Part shown: positions 36,300 through 45,700 of the stretch, in pieces
Layout: the number at the start of each line of letters is the position of its first letter
How positions within the stretch are numbered: position 1 is the stretch's first letter
NCBI GenBank assembly: GCA_016841905.1
Contig: JAENYF010000010.1
Location: 1-64,000, forward strand
DNA from: Desulfoscipio geothermicus
GTDB lineage: Bacteria; Bacillota; Desulfotomaculia; Desulfotomaculales; Desulfallaceae
Reading direction: 5' to 3'
DNA: 64,000 nucleotides
Made by a program: the position numbers and the translations under genes
Notes under the pieces: generated by a model
Databases searched by the model: none
Seen by the model: the letters and a program-made list of their open reading frames with translations, nothing else
What the model was told of the DNA's origin: nothing

Positions 36300-36327
36300 C
36301 CTCGGATTTAAAACCGAGGTTTTTTTG
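36300..36327 (+). terminator. terminator of the VanW gene
   Basis: CCTCGG pairs with CCGAGG around an 8-nt loop followed by TTTTTTT. Confidence 0.92.
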
Positions 36328-36524
36328 CTGCAAAAACCCCTTAGCGATTATTAAGACTTACTAAGCAAAGTAAATATAGAGCATTTTAGTAGCACATTAC
36401 CTAATTATACATACATTGGAATAAGGGTGAATAACACAGATAACACACATCTCAAAATGTTCAAAATCCAGCGAGGCAATAATTCTTTGGCAAGGAGGGG
36501 TGAAGAATAGACTACGTAAAGATT

Positions 36525-38486
36525 ATGGGAAGAGCAAAAGCAGCTGCCGGTGTAAGCAAGGCCATTTCCATCCAAGAAATCGGAATATCCGCTAATGGAA
36601 AGAAACTATTTTGTATACATGTAAGTCAAAATAAAGAACTGCGGCAACCGGGGAACTTTCAGAGCGGGTCTGAGCATGAGAATATCAAGGTTCCTGTAGT
36701 TGTAACTGCTGCTGTTCATGGTAATGAAACTTGCGGCACTGAGGCACTACTTCAGCTGTTAGAGTATTTCTCGAAGCAAGAAGAATTGCTCAGGCACCTT
36801 GACCTAATTCTTGCTCCTTGTGTAAATCCGGATGGTTTTGATAATAATACAAGATTTAACGGAAGGGGCTTCGATTTAAACAGGGATTTCATTACCCAGT
36901 CCCAGTCTGAAACCAAAGCCATGGCTGGCCTTATTGCATGTTATAACCCTGTCGTTCTATTGGATTTGCATGGATATGTTTGCAAGGATCGATATAAAAT
37001 AGGTGTAATTGAACCATGCACACCTCCCCATAATCCAGTCTACGAATATGATCTGTATTTGCCGAGTGCCCTGTTGATGGCAGAGTATATAGAAGGATAT
37101 CTTTTAGACAATAAAAAAATATTTGTTTCAAAGCGATATAAAGAAATGACCGGCACTTTTATTCCCTTCCGTGACATGACATCAGGCTGGGATGATTACT
37201 CACCATTCAGCATAGCCATGTATTCTATACTACATGGTACAGTTGGCTGTACCATAGAGGCACCAACAAATGAAGCTGATTGCATTTACTGGCTTTATTT
37301 TGCTGTTTTAGGTGCTTGTGAATTTATCATTAATCATAAACAAAGCTTACTAAGAAATCATAATGAGTTTTTTAACAGGGGAAAAGAAGGACGCCACCCC
37401 TTTCACCCTAAAGGGTTTTTCCCCGAGGCATATTTACTACGCAAAAAAACAGAAGATGAAGCTTCACTAATTAAATTAGTTAAGCATTTATATAGTAACG
37501 GAGTAAGTATGACTAAAAGTAGTAATGATAAATATTATGCTGATTTACATCAACCCAAGGCAGTTCTCGCCCACGCGCTCTTATGGACCGGTGAGGATCT
37601 TTCCCAACAGCCAATAAAAATGACGGATCTATGCGCATGGAGTTTGCCGCTTCTTTGGGGTGTGCAGGCTGTTCCCCTGTATAACTCAAAAAAAACCGCA
37701 GCAATTGAGATGAAGGCCATTCCCCACTGCCCTAAGGAATATGAGAAGGAACCAAGTACTATTCATGCAACTCCGTTTCATCTAGCCTCTCCCCAAAAAA
37801 TTGCCATTATTCGGGATGGTGGATTGTACGGAAAACAATCCCACTCAGGAGCAAGAGAAGCATTAACACGAATGGGTTTTTCAGTAACAGAACTCCACCC
37901 ACGAAAGTTGGCCGACAAATACGTTTTAAACAGCTTTAATGTCTTCATATATAACGGTTTTGAACAACTCTTTAATATTGCGGAGAAAATGCCTGAACGA
38001 TATAGACAATATGTATTTGAATCTCTCTCCCAACGGGAACATGGAGTTAAAAATATCACTGATTTTATTGATGCGGGAGGTTTGTTTATCACCATAGGGG
38101 CCGGAGGAGCCAGAGTAGCCAGAAATTTTCTTAAACTGACAAAAGTAAAGATTAATGTCAGCGGATGGAATAACAATGGAATTGTACGCATACATTATTT
38201 TCCCAACCAACTAACAGAAGGTTACTCAGAAATAGATATTGGCTTCGTTTACCGGCCAGTATGGTTCACCAGCAAGGAGGACACTGAAGTAGCTGCAGAA
38301 TATGCTTCTGGTCCAGACTCCTTGCTCGCAGGTTATTGGCCTGAACACCCAAAGGCAGAAGACCAAGCGGCCATTATTTCTGAAAAAAACGGACGGGTAG
38401 TATTGATCGGCCCCGAGATCTGCCACCGTGCACATCCCGAATATCTGTACCGGCTCCTGCTCAATGCCATACACCAGTATATTTAG
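36525..38486 (+). CDS. M14-family zinc carboxypeptidase with an extra C-terminal domain
   Basis: A 653-aa peptidase. The M14 motifs in order are AAVHGNETCGTEALL (zinc ligands His and Glu near residue 70), CVNPDGF and RGFDLNRDF (substrate residues), LLDLHGYVC (third zinc ligand His) and VGCTIEAPTNE (catalytic-Glu region). Residues from about 400 onward form an unrelated domain (SHSGAREALTRMGFSVTELH, AGGLFITIGAGGARVARNFL) that resembles glutamine-amidotransferase-like folds without an obvious nucleophile. No signal peptide is visible, so the substrate may be internal peptides or wall fragments. The ATG used lies 24 nt after the strong AGGAGGGG site; an in-frame ATA at 36507 is at ideal spacing, and the frame is open back to a TGA at 36501. 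Confidence 0.82.
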   Translation: MGRAKAAAGVSKAISIQEIGISANGKKLFCIHVSQNKELRQPGNFQSGSEHENIKVPVVVTAAVHGNETCGTEALLQLLEYFSKQEELLRHLDLILAPCVNPDGFDNNTRFNGRGFDLNRDFITQSQSETKAMAGLIACYNPVVLLDLHGYVCKDRYKIGVIEPCTPPHNPVYEYDLYLPSALLMAEYIEGYLLDNKKIFVSKRYKEMTGTFIPFRDMTSGWDDYSPFSIAMYSILHGTVGCTIEAPTNEADCIYWLYFAVLGACEFIINHKQSLLRNHNEFFNRGKEGRHPFHPKGFFPEAYLLRKKTEDEASLIKLVKHLYSNGVSMTKSSNDKYYADLHQPKAVLAHALLWTGEDLSQQPIKMTDLCAWSLPLLWGVQAVPLYNSKKTAAIEMKAIPHCPKEYEKEPSTIHATPFHLASPQKIAIIRDGGLYGKQSHSGAREALTRMGFSVTELHPRKLADKYVLNSFNVFIYNGFEQLFNIAEKMPERYRQYVFESLSQREHGVKNITDFIDAGGLFITIGAGGARVARNFLKLTKVKINVSGWNNNGIVRIHYFPNQLTEGYSEIDIGFVYRPVWFTSKEDTEVAAEYASGPDSLLAGYWPEHPKAEDQAAIISEKNGRVVLIGPEICHRAHPEYLYRLLLNAIHQYI

Positions 38487-38535
38487 CCATTAAAAGTTAA
38501 ACTCATTTTATTGCCACCCAACATATTTAACAATG

Positions 38536-38583
38536 CAAAAGACCAAGGAAACAAACGAAAAAATCGCAGTTCCCTGGTCTTTT
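38536..38583. terminator. bidirectional terminator between the M14 and NlpC/P60 genes
   Basis: AAAGACCAAGGAA can pair with TTCCCTGGTCTTT around a loop of about 20 nt, with an A-run on one side and a T-run on the other, between convergent genes. Confidence 0.7.
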
Positions 38584-38604
38584 CTTAATTGGTTGCAGAT
38601 AGTA

Positions 38605-39930
38605 TTATAAATAACGTTTGGCGGTAACGAACCTCGGTTGATAATAATCATATGACAATTTTTTTTCAACTACCCCGGCTGAAGGAACGTTAACCCAAAA
38701 TGCATCATTGCCACAGTATATTCCTACCATCGAATATGAGGATACCTGACCACCGGGTACAACGGAAAAGAAAATTAGATCACCTGGCTGTAATGCTTCT
38801 TTAGAAACAGTCTTTCCTAATTGAGCTAGTTTGGGGGCATCAGTTGCGCCTAAAGTAATCCCATTTTTCTTGTAAACATAATAAGCAAATTCTGAGCTAT
38901 TAAAAGTTAAAGTTCCTTCATTATATGGTGAAGCGTACTTAACTTTACCAACCAATGACTTTGCAGTTGAACAAATATTTGCCGCTTGATTATTATTTGG
39001 ATAGGAAGTTGAGTTATTCAGATCCAAACGCCGTGCTGTTACGTAATTAGCTTTATAGAAATCATAAGCCAGAAGCACTTTGTTGGCGCCTGCCTGTGAA
39101 GCACAGATGACCACTTGGAGGTTACCGGCATAGACACCTACAAGAGCTACTTTACCAGGATTTGCTTCTGTTGAGAAGAACACTAAATCTCCTCTCTGAA
39201 GTTTTTCTTTGGGTACATACTGACCTACCAAAACCTGATCCTTGGCATACATGCCGATATCAAATCCGAATTGTTTATATATATATCTTACAAAAGCAGG
39301 ACTTGTAAAGGTTAATGTATTTTCGTTAGTTGGATAACCAAACTTGGCAACACCAATTAATCTTTCAGCAAACTCTACAACCTCATCAGCTCTGGTTTTG
39401 GCTCCAAATGACATATAGCCCGGTATAACTCTGCGCGCGGTAGCATAATATGTTTTGTAATAAGGGTCGTTTAAATCTGAAATGACCACATTTAATCTAG
39501 TATCTGCCATATGGATAACCTTATTGTCCCCGTAATAAATTGCTACGTGAGTCGATGGTGCCTTGTCATTCAAATTGGAATCAAATAATACTAAATCACC
39601 CTTCTTTAGCTCACTTTTTGGGACGTAAGTCCCAAGCTCAATCATATGATTATTGTTGCGAGTATGCAGATCTATCCCATTCTGCAGAAAAACGTAATAC
39701 ACAAAGCCACCACAACCAAATTCGTAAGGATAAGTGTCCTTGTAGACGCTGTTATTATATGTAGCTTTCCCGATTAAACTGGCTGCAGTATCAACAATTG
39801 AATCTGCTTTCCGATCAACCAACTGCTGCTGGTATGACGTTAGTGCCTCAGCTGTGCCTGGACCGCCAACCAATAGCATACAAAAAGTAAAAATTAATGC
39901 ACTTACTAACGAGACAGCATATCTTACCAC
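38605..39930 (-). CDS. exported protein with three NlpC/P60-like repeats, only the first catalytic
   Basis: A secreted 441-aa protein: signal peptide at 1-29 (VSLVSALIFTFCMLLVGGPG), then three repeats of about 130 aa. Each repeat has an SLIGKATY-like start, a FVYYVF-like helix, a GDLVLF strand and a VAIYYGD strand, closing with YYATARR. In repeat 1 the catalytic pair is present: Cys73 in EFGCGGFVYYV and His128 in STHVAIYYG. In repeats 2 and 3 the Cys position is Ser (S210 in TFTSPAF, S345 in TFNSSEF) and the His position is Leu or Met, so they should be inactive, probably binding modules. A wall endopeptidase role is expected. Start GTG, 7 nt after GGAG. Confidence 0.85.
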   Translation of the reverse strand: MVRYAVSLVSALIFTFCMLLVGGPGTAEALTSYQQQLVDRKADSIVDTAASLIGKATYNNSVYKDTYPYEFGCGGFVYYVFLQNGIDLHTRNNNHMIELGTYVPKSELKKGDLVLFDSNLNDKAPSTHVAIYYGDNKVIHMADTRLNVVISDLNDPYYKTYYATARRVIPGYMSFGAKTRADEVVEFAERLIGVAKFGYPTNENTLTFTSPAFVRYIYKQFGFDIGMYAKDQVLVGQYVPKEKLQRGDLVFFSTEANPGKVALVGVYAGNLQVVICASQAGANKVLLAYDFYKANYVTARRLDLNNSTSYPNNNQAANICSTAKSLVGKVKYASPYNEGTLTFNSSEFAYYVYKKNGITLGATDAPKLAQLGKTVSKEALQPGDLIFFSVVPGGQVSSYSMVGIYCGNDAFWVNVPSAGVVEKKLSYDYYQPRFVTAKRYL

Positions 39931-40268
39931 AACTTCACTCCTTTTTAAAAAGTAATCTGTTTATGCAAACAATGCATTAATTTTATCATCCTTATAGTTT
40001 AATGTACAAATTTGCGTTGAAGTTAATTAAGCTTAAAACGAAAAGTTTTTGACTCCGGGTTATAGCTGAGTATATATTTCTCCTAATTATTTATTAATTC
40101 TATAATATGTAATATTTTTGGCTCACTCCGAATAAATTGGAGGTTATAAACCTCCAATTTTTATTAACGCTATATAATAAAAAGTAATCAATAAATATCC
40201 AAGACGGTAATTCAACAGGTTATCCAAAAAATAAATGGTTTAACCAGGGCAAATGGTGACAAATATAT
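39931..40268. other. intergenic region with hairpin
   Basis: No gene. Contains the hairpin at 40134-40160 and the AT-rich promoter region of the NlpC/P60 gene. Confidence 0.35.
40134..40160. terminator. hairpin, possible terminator of the PLP operon
   Basis: AAATTGGAGG pairs with CCTCCAATTT around a short loop, with T-rich flanks on both strands. It lies about 110 nt past the stop of the minus-strand PLP gene. Confidence 0.65.
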
Positions 40269-42359
40269 TTACTGCAACAAATCCTGGTATTTAAGTATTA
40301 AGCCGATTTTTTGGATTATTACTTTTACCTGAGCAACCTCTTCTTTAACCTTACCCAAGAAAAGGCTTATATTCCGACTTTGCCAGCATTCCGAGACTAG
40401 ACGCGCACCTACACTTATCCGAAGAACCGCGGTTTCCTCTCCTGATGGATGGGTCAGCTTTACCGGTTGCCCAATATGACAGCACTGGGATGCTAGGTTC
40501 TTCACATAACTGCTCGATTCTAGAATAAGCGCGGTAATATCCTTGTTGAGTAACACATACAATTTATCTACCTGCTCGGCACTAAGTATTTTGGCACCAT
40601 CTTGACAGGAAGAGATGAAAAAGGGGAAAATCGTTCGCCTTGCTGTTAACTCCGTACCATTGGCGGATGACGAATAATAAGGTTGGTTAGATTCAGAAAG
40701 CAGCTCAATGTATGGGGTATCATTAAAAAGATCCAATACCTTGGCACAAAATAGGTCTAAAGCCAGTAGCCGGAGCACTTTAGGCACATTCCGATATCGT
40801 TGCATCTCGCATAATGCAGCCTGCCAGCGCATATAAACGCCTAGATTGTAACCCTGGTCCAAAGTCTTTATGCACCTCCACCCAGCCGGCCACTCAGCAA
40901 TATTAGAATAATCCGCCAATCCAGTAGGTAAAAGCCTGCGCAGGACGCACAACCGTTTACTTAAGCTTGGGGGAACAATAACCGCTCCACTAAAAGGGGG
41001 ACCGGTAAAAAATTTTGAACCCGTAATGGTGACTAGATATCCCTTGCCGAGGCACTTTTTCAGATCTTTGGTCTCGAGACGCAACTGACAGGCATCAAGC
41101 ACAATTAAAAGCTTATTTCCGTGGCGTTGAGCTAACTGGTCGACAACCTTGGGGGACGGTATTCTATAACCCAGCTTCGATTGGTCCATAACGTGCAAAA
41201 TTACACTGTAGCCACGCGATATAGCTTTGTTGACTTCAAGCTGAACAGTCCTGTCAAGACAACTATTATCCAGTAGCCTTCCGTGTTCATCTCGCATAGG
41301 AACAGGAATAACTTCCATATTTTTAGGAAACCCTTCAATTCTTGCACCCTTTACTACCTGTGCGCCCCGGGCAGTGCAGGTCGCAAAATGCTTTCCTGCA
41401 GCTGCTAGATGTACACCGCTCCCGGTCTGATCCGAGCCAACCACAATACTAACTATCGGCTTATCATATAGCAGCGTAGCCAATCCGGCAGTATGTAAAG
41501 TAGAATCAGTACCGGATGGGGATAGTATGACATTACAATCTGCTGCAAGACTCAAAATGTTCCTGATTGAATTTGCTGTTTCCTTAGCTAGATTATTAAG
41601 AGCAGCACTCATTCCTGCTGTTAAACACCGTTCAATCATTTTCTGGCGCAAAAATTCGACCCTCTTATAGCCGTAATTGGATACTGAAGTGGCGGTAGAG
41701 GATGAGAAGGTATACGCCTCCGGCCGTGGAAAAGGTCTGCAGCCGTATACATTGAGCAAATTCTGAGGCTCAATCTGTAAACGCACGTCGCCACCAGCAA
41801 TGAAAAGGGCTTCTGTTGGATTAGCAAGTGTAGCTAAAAGCTCATCCCATGCTTTCGCTGGAGACAGGGTTTCTGCTCCTTCAGGTTCCTTTTCTCGTAA
41901 TAAAGCAAGATAGGCAACTTCATCGTCTGTTAGTTGAGGGATCGAGGAGCCGGCGTCAGTAAACTTCCTCAAGACATGTTCAAAATTTTCGGGAAGTGCC
42001 ATTGCAACAGTATGCTGCTCTTCAGTCGTAAGCATAGCTCTAAATAAGGCCGTTACCCTGACAGCAGCAAGATCATACAAACAATGACTAAAGCGACCTT
42101 TACTTGCTCGATACCATATTTGCCACTCCAACCCATAACGAATGTATATGGTGGCAAGCTGATTATTTTTCAAAATTTCCTGCCCCAGTTCCAACCTTTT
42201 ACCTGGTATAATACGAAAATCAGAAGCTGAAGAAGCCAGAAGCCTAATGTGGCAGTAATACAGTTTGGGTAGCAAACTTGCTTTAGCAATTATCCGAACA
42301 AGCTTCTCATGTTGTGCATTAGTAGTTTTGTGATTAATTTGACGTCTTCCTTCAATCAA
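40269..42359 (-). CDS. large PLP-dependent enzyme of unknown specificity, 696 aa
   Basis: A fold-type I PLP enzyme by motif, of no family I can name. The first 200 residues are a helical region without close likeness to known PLP enzymes. The core then shows LSPSGTDSTLHTAGLATLLY (cofactor-phosphate loop), VVGSDQTGSGVHLAAAGKHF, VILHVMDQSKLGYRIPSPKV, LLIVLDACQLRLETKDLKKC (Asp that pairs with the pyridine nitrogen) and TITGSKFFTGPPFSGAVIVP, whose Lys is the likely Schiff-base residue. Its TTG start overlaps the stop of the upstream decarboxylase by 4 nt, with GGGGGAGG inside that gene's end, so the two are coupled. Likely substrate unknown; together they may make and modify an amine. Confidence 0.7.
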   Translation of the reverse strand: MIEGRRQINHKTTNAQHEKLVRIIAKASLLPKLYYCHIRLLASSASDFRIIPGKRLELGQEILKNNQLATIYIRYGLEWQIWYRASKGRFSHCLYDLAAVRVTALFRAMLTTEEQHTVAMALPENFEHVLRKFTDAGSSIPQLTDDEVAYLALLREKEPEGAETLSPAKAWDELLATLANPTEALFIAGGDVRLQIEPQNLLNVYGCRPFPRPEAYTFSSSTATSVSNYGYKRVEFLRQKMIERCLTAGMSAALNNLAKETANSIRNILSLAADCNVILSPSGTDSTLHTAGLATLLYDKPIVSIVVGSDQTGSGVHLAAAGKHFATCTARGAQVVKGARIEGFPKNMEVIPVPMRDEHGRLLDNSCLDRTVQLEVNKAISRGYSVILHVMDQSKLGYRIPSPKVVDQLAQRHGNKLLIVLDACQLRLETKDLKKCLGKGYLVTITGSKFFTGPPFSGAVIVPPSLSKRLCVLRRLLPTGLADYSNIAEWPAGWRCIKTLDQGYNLGVYMRWQAALCEMQRYRNVPKVLRLLALDLFCAKVLDLFNDTPYIELLSESNQPYYSSSANGTELTARRTIFPFFISSCQDGAKILSAEQVDKLYVLLNKDITALILESSSYVKNLASQCCHIGQPVKLTHPSGEETAVLRISVGARLVSECWQSRNISLFLGKVKEEVAQVKVIIQKIGLILKYQDLLQ

Positions 42360-43810
42360 GTTGATTCCTCCCCCATCCTTTCTATACCCAACAGCAGCAC
42401 TGACTGCACCAACCTATTAAGGTCCGCTTCTTCGGTACGATGATTAACCAATGCCACCCTGATCGCAACTTTCCCACCAATAATAGTAGTCGATGGTACA
42501 GCCTTACCAGTTTCATGCAAGTCAGCAACAATTTGTTGATTAAAATCGTTTACAAAATCGACATCGCCTTTCTTTGGAACATAACGAAAACAAACTATAT
42601 TAAGGGACACCTGGGCCATTAATTCGAGCGTGGGATAATGTTCTTCCACCAACCGCGCAAGGTATAAAGCCTGAAGACAATTTCGACATATTACGTTTTT
42701 TAAGGCATCCATACCACAGGACTTGATGGTGAACCAAACCTTAAGAGCTCGAAAACTGCGGGATAGTTCCGGACCAAACTCACAAAACCAGGGTTCACCG
42801 CTAGCGAGTCCGCGAGATGCCCCTTGCAAGTAATCTTTACGTGCCGAAAAAGATGCCCGGTGTGCAATAGCATCTTTGATCAGGACGCACCCGGCATCAT
42901 AAGGCACTTGGAGCCATTTATGAAAATCGAATGCCACGGAATCGGCTTCTTGGATTGCACAAAGGCGGTCTTTATATTCATCAAGCAGAATTGCAAATCC
43001 ACCAAAAGCCCCATCTACATGCAGCCACAAGTTATTTTGCTTGCAAATCTCTGCTACTCCCTCAATATTGTCAATAGCACCGGTGTTTACTGTGCCCGCA
43101 TTGGCGACTACACAAAACGGACGCAGGCCTGCGCTTTTGTCTTCTTCTATCGTTTGTTTAAATGCATCCAGGTCAAGTTCAAAAGCGCCGTTAGTACGCA
43201 CCTGACGCAAAGAGTGTTCTCCAAGCCCCAACAACTGAAAGGCCTTGCTTACCGAACTATGAGTTTCCGTAGAGCAATAACCAACTAATCCTTTTCCCGC
43301 CTCGGCAACTCCATCCTTTGCCACATTCCCCACAGCTTGAGTGTTTCGTGCTACAGTAAGCGCTATTAGCGTGCCCATGGATGTACCGCTGGTGAGAATT
43401 CCGCTAGCAGATGCAGGGAACCCGAAAACTTCGCGAAACCAGGCAAGCACCTGCCGTTCCACATACACTGCTACATGATCGCGCCCCCCCACGTTACAAT
43501 TCATAAAGGCAGCACATATATCACCTAAAACTCCGTATAAATTACCAGCACCATGCACCCAACCCCAGAAGGCCGGGTGCAAATTGCCAACCCCATAAGG
43601 CAGAATGTGCTTGCGAAACTGTTCGTAGACTTCATTTACTGGAGAAGGATTAACCGGAAGTGGCTCTGGTTCCTTCATGAAATTAGGCGTAGGCTGCCAA
43701 ACCGGCCTTTCTCGAATCGTCCGGGTATAGTCTAATCCGTCCTTAACCGCTTCTTCATATAATAAACGGATAGCCTCCCAATCCTCTGGATCTAAATTTG
43801 TTTGAACCAT
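42356..43810 (-). CDS. group II PLP-dependent amino-acid decarboxylase
   Basis: A 484-aa enzyme of the glutamate/aromatic-L-amino-acid decarboxylase family, which releases CO2 from an L-amino acid to give an amine. Motifs: LTSGTSMGTLIALTVARN (phosphate loop), STETHSSVSKAFQLLG (stacking His), CVVANAGTVNTGAIDNIEGV, WLHVDGAFGGFAILL (Asp) and VAFDFHKWLQVPYDAGCVLI (PLP-binding Lys in HKW). Whether it uses Tyr, Trp, Asp, Glu or another substrate cannot be told by eye. Start ATG after AAGGGGGG; first gene of the two-gene PLP operon. Its divergent neighbour is the MurF-like ligase at 44140. Confidence 0.9.
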   Translation of the reverse strand: MVQTNLDPEDWEAIRLLYEEAVKDGLDYTRTIRERPVWQPTPNFMKEPEPLPVNPSPVNEVYEQFRKHILPYGVGNLHPAFWGWVHGAGNLYGVLGDICAAFMNCNVGGRDHVAVYVERQVLAWFREVFGFPASASGILTSGTSMGTLIALTVARNTQAVGNVAKDGVAEAGKGLVGYCSTETHSSVSKAFQLLGLGEHSLRQVRTNGAFELDLDAFKQTIEEDKSAGLRPFCVVANAGTVNTGAIDNIEGVAEICKQNNLWLHVDGAFGGFAILLDEYKDRLCAIQEADSVAFDFHKWLQVPYDAGCVLIKDAIAHRASFSARKDYLQGASRGLASGEPWFCEFGPELSRSFRALKVWFTIKSCGMDALKNVICRNCLQALYLARLVEEHYPTLELMAQVSLNIVCFRYVPKKGDVDFVNDFNQQIVADLHETGKAVPSTTIIGGKVAIRVALVNHRTEEADLNRLVQSVLLLGIERMGEEST

Positions 43811-44139
43811 TATGCCCCCCTTGTATAAACATGGTACAACTTAAAACCACATAACAAATCAGCGTTTAGGAATTATTTGTTTGGATATTATTTTATTTCT
43901 TTTAGTTAAAATATGTTTTTATGTATAAAAATTCCCCAACTTTAAAAAAATTTATTATATTTTACGGCTCGGCACAAAGTCCTATATTGTCATGCATAGT
44001 GATAACTTTACACTTACACTAATCAAGAATTAGTACCTACAGAAAGTGCTACACATATATTAATAGTTAGCATTGCAATTTTATGGCAGTGCGCACTTAA
44101 AACCATAAAAACGCAAAAGAGAAAGAGTGATGAACTAGG
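43811..44139. other. divergent promoter region between the PLP and Mur-ligase genes
   Basis: About 330 nt of AT-rich DNA separating the decarboxylase (leftward) and the first MurF-like gene (rightward). No operator or riboswitch was recognised. Confidence 0.35.
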
Positions 44140-45519
44140 ATGAAACAACTTTTAGTTGGTCAAATTCGCGAATTGATTGAAGGTCAATTAATACAGGGCT
44201 CTGAAGATTTGCCAATTCTACATGCAGTTTGTTACAGCAAGCAATTAAACAGCAAGAATACCATTATATTCGCACGATTTAAAAGAATGTTTAAATGGGA
44301 TACCGTGCAAAAATATATGCCTTGCGCTATTGTAATAGATAAACCCTTTGACAAGTTAAAGACAATTCAAGGATGTACTATAATAAAGGTTGCAAATCTT
44401 GAAAAAGCTTATTGGAAATTTGTTGACTATTATAGAAACCTTTATAACATCCCGGTGATCGCTATTACTGGTACAACCGGAAAATCAACAACAAAAGATA
44501 TGGTCAAACATATTCTCAAATATACCCATCGAGTACATGGTACGATCGCTTCCGCCAACGGTCGGCCTGGTCACTTGAATTATTTGCTAGGCATAGATGA
44601 GTCCACAGAGGTTGCCGTATTTGAAACTGCAGTTGGCAGACCGGGTGATATTACAGGTAGTTGCAAATATTTTAAACCCACTATTGGCGTCATAACCAAC
44701 ATTGGGGTATACCACCTAGATAACTGCAAAACCCTCGATGCATACATTAAAGCTAAAGCTGAAATAATCACTGCATTAGATAATAAGGGCGTTTTAATAG
44801 TTAATGCCGATGACGAAAACACAAAAATAATTAACCTTGCCCAATTTAAAGGACGCATCATCTATTTTGGCATGCATAAACCGGCAAATTTTTTCGCATC
44901 AAATGTCCGGTACGGGAAAAACGGTATGGATTTTTTGTTAACCTATGCTAACAGGACGTATCCTGTATACGTACCGGGTTATGGCACACATCAAGTCTAT
45001 AATGCCCTGGCAGCTTTAGCTGTTGTAAATGAACTAGGGATAAGCATGAAAGAGGCAGCCATACGGCTTAGGAATTTTAAAAACATTATTAAGCATCTTG
45101 AAATTGCTCCATGTATAGGTGGTTCAACGATCATTGATGATACGTGGAATTTGTCACCCAGCTCCTTAAAAGCAGGTTTGGAAGTTTTGCGTAATCTGGA
45201 CAGAAGCAAGAAAAAGGTCGCGCTATTAGGGGATGTAATTAGGCTAGGAGAATCATATCAGGAATATTATAGTCAATTAGGTCAAATTATTACAGATTCA
45301 GGTATAGATGTCTTTATTAGTTTCGGGACTTTGGCGGCAGAAATCGCTTCACAAGCTTCGGAAAAAGGATTTACTGGTACAATCTACTCTTTCAGGGATA
45401 TTGATGATTTGTATCTAGCCCTGCAAAAAAACTTAGATGAAAAGACCATGTTGCTGGTTCAGTGCTCCGCAATTAATAAACAAATGTTAGGTTTGGTTAA
45501 AAAATTACGCATTAAATAA
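44140..45519 (+). CDS. MurF-like amide ligase (Mur ligase family), complete
   Basis: A 459-aa ATP-dependent ligase with the three Mur domains. Domain 1 (1-100) is present. The ATP site is AITGTTGKSTTKDMVKHIL near residue 110; the central domain has NGRPGHLNYLLGID, AVFETAVGRPGDI and TNIGVYHLDN. The C-terminal domain starts near the IIDDTWNLSPSSLKAGLEVL motif, which matches MurF (DDTYNANPxSMxAAL). It forms an amide bond using an acyl-phosphate intermediate. The organism should have its true murF in the mur-fts cluster, and this copy sits among ATP-grasp genes, so an amino-acid ligase role in a special pathway is inferred. It is not followed closely by the next gene (180 nt, with a terminator). 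Confidence 0.82.
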   Translation: MKQLLVGQIRELIEGQLIQGSEDLPILHAVCYSKQLNSKNTIIFARFKRMFKWDTVQKYMPCAIVIDKPFDKLKTIQGCTIIKVANLEKAYWKFVDYYRNLYNIPVIAITGTTGKSTTKDMVKHILKYTHRVHGTIASANGRPGHLNYLLGIDESTEVAVFETAVGRPGDITGSCKYFKPTIGVITNIGVYHLDNCKTLDAYIKAKAEIITALDNKGVLIVNADDENTKIINLAQFKGRIIYFGMHKPANFFASNVRYGKNGMDFLLTYANRTYPVYVPGYGTHQVYNALAALAVVNELGISMKEAAIRLRNFKNIIKHLEIAPCIGGSTIIDDTWNLSPSSLKAGLEVLRNLDRSKKKVALLGDVIRLGESYQEYYSQLGQIITDSGIDVFISFGTLAAEIASQASEKGFTGTIYSFRDIDDLYLALQKNLDEKTMLLVQCSAINKQMLGLVKKLRIK

Positions 45520-45537
45520 AGAGCTACATCATTTTCT

Positions 45538-45570
45538 AAAACCTCGAAGCAAATCCGAGGTTTTATTTTT
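45538..45570 (+). terminator. terminator after the first MurF-like gene
   Basis: AAAACCTCG pairs with CGAGGTTTT, followed by ATTTTT. Confidence 0.85.
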
Positions 45571-45700
45571 ATATAAAATACTAATTTTGCCCAAGCCTGT
45601 CCAGTGATAACCACATTAAGGATTTATGCATAAATTAAAAGTGTTGTCAAAAATATTTTTTTATACAGGTATATGTCGTTGACAGAAAAGAGGTGGCGTT

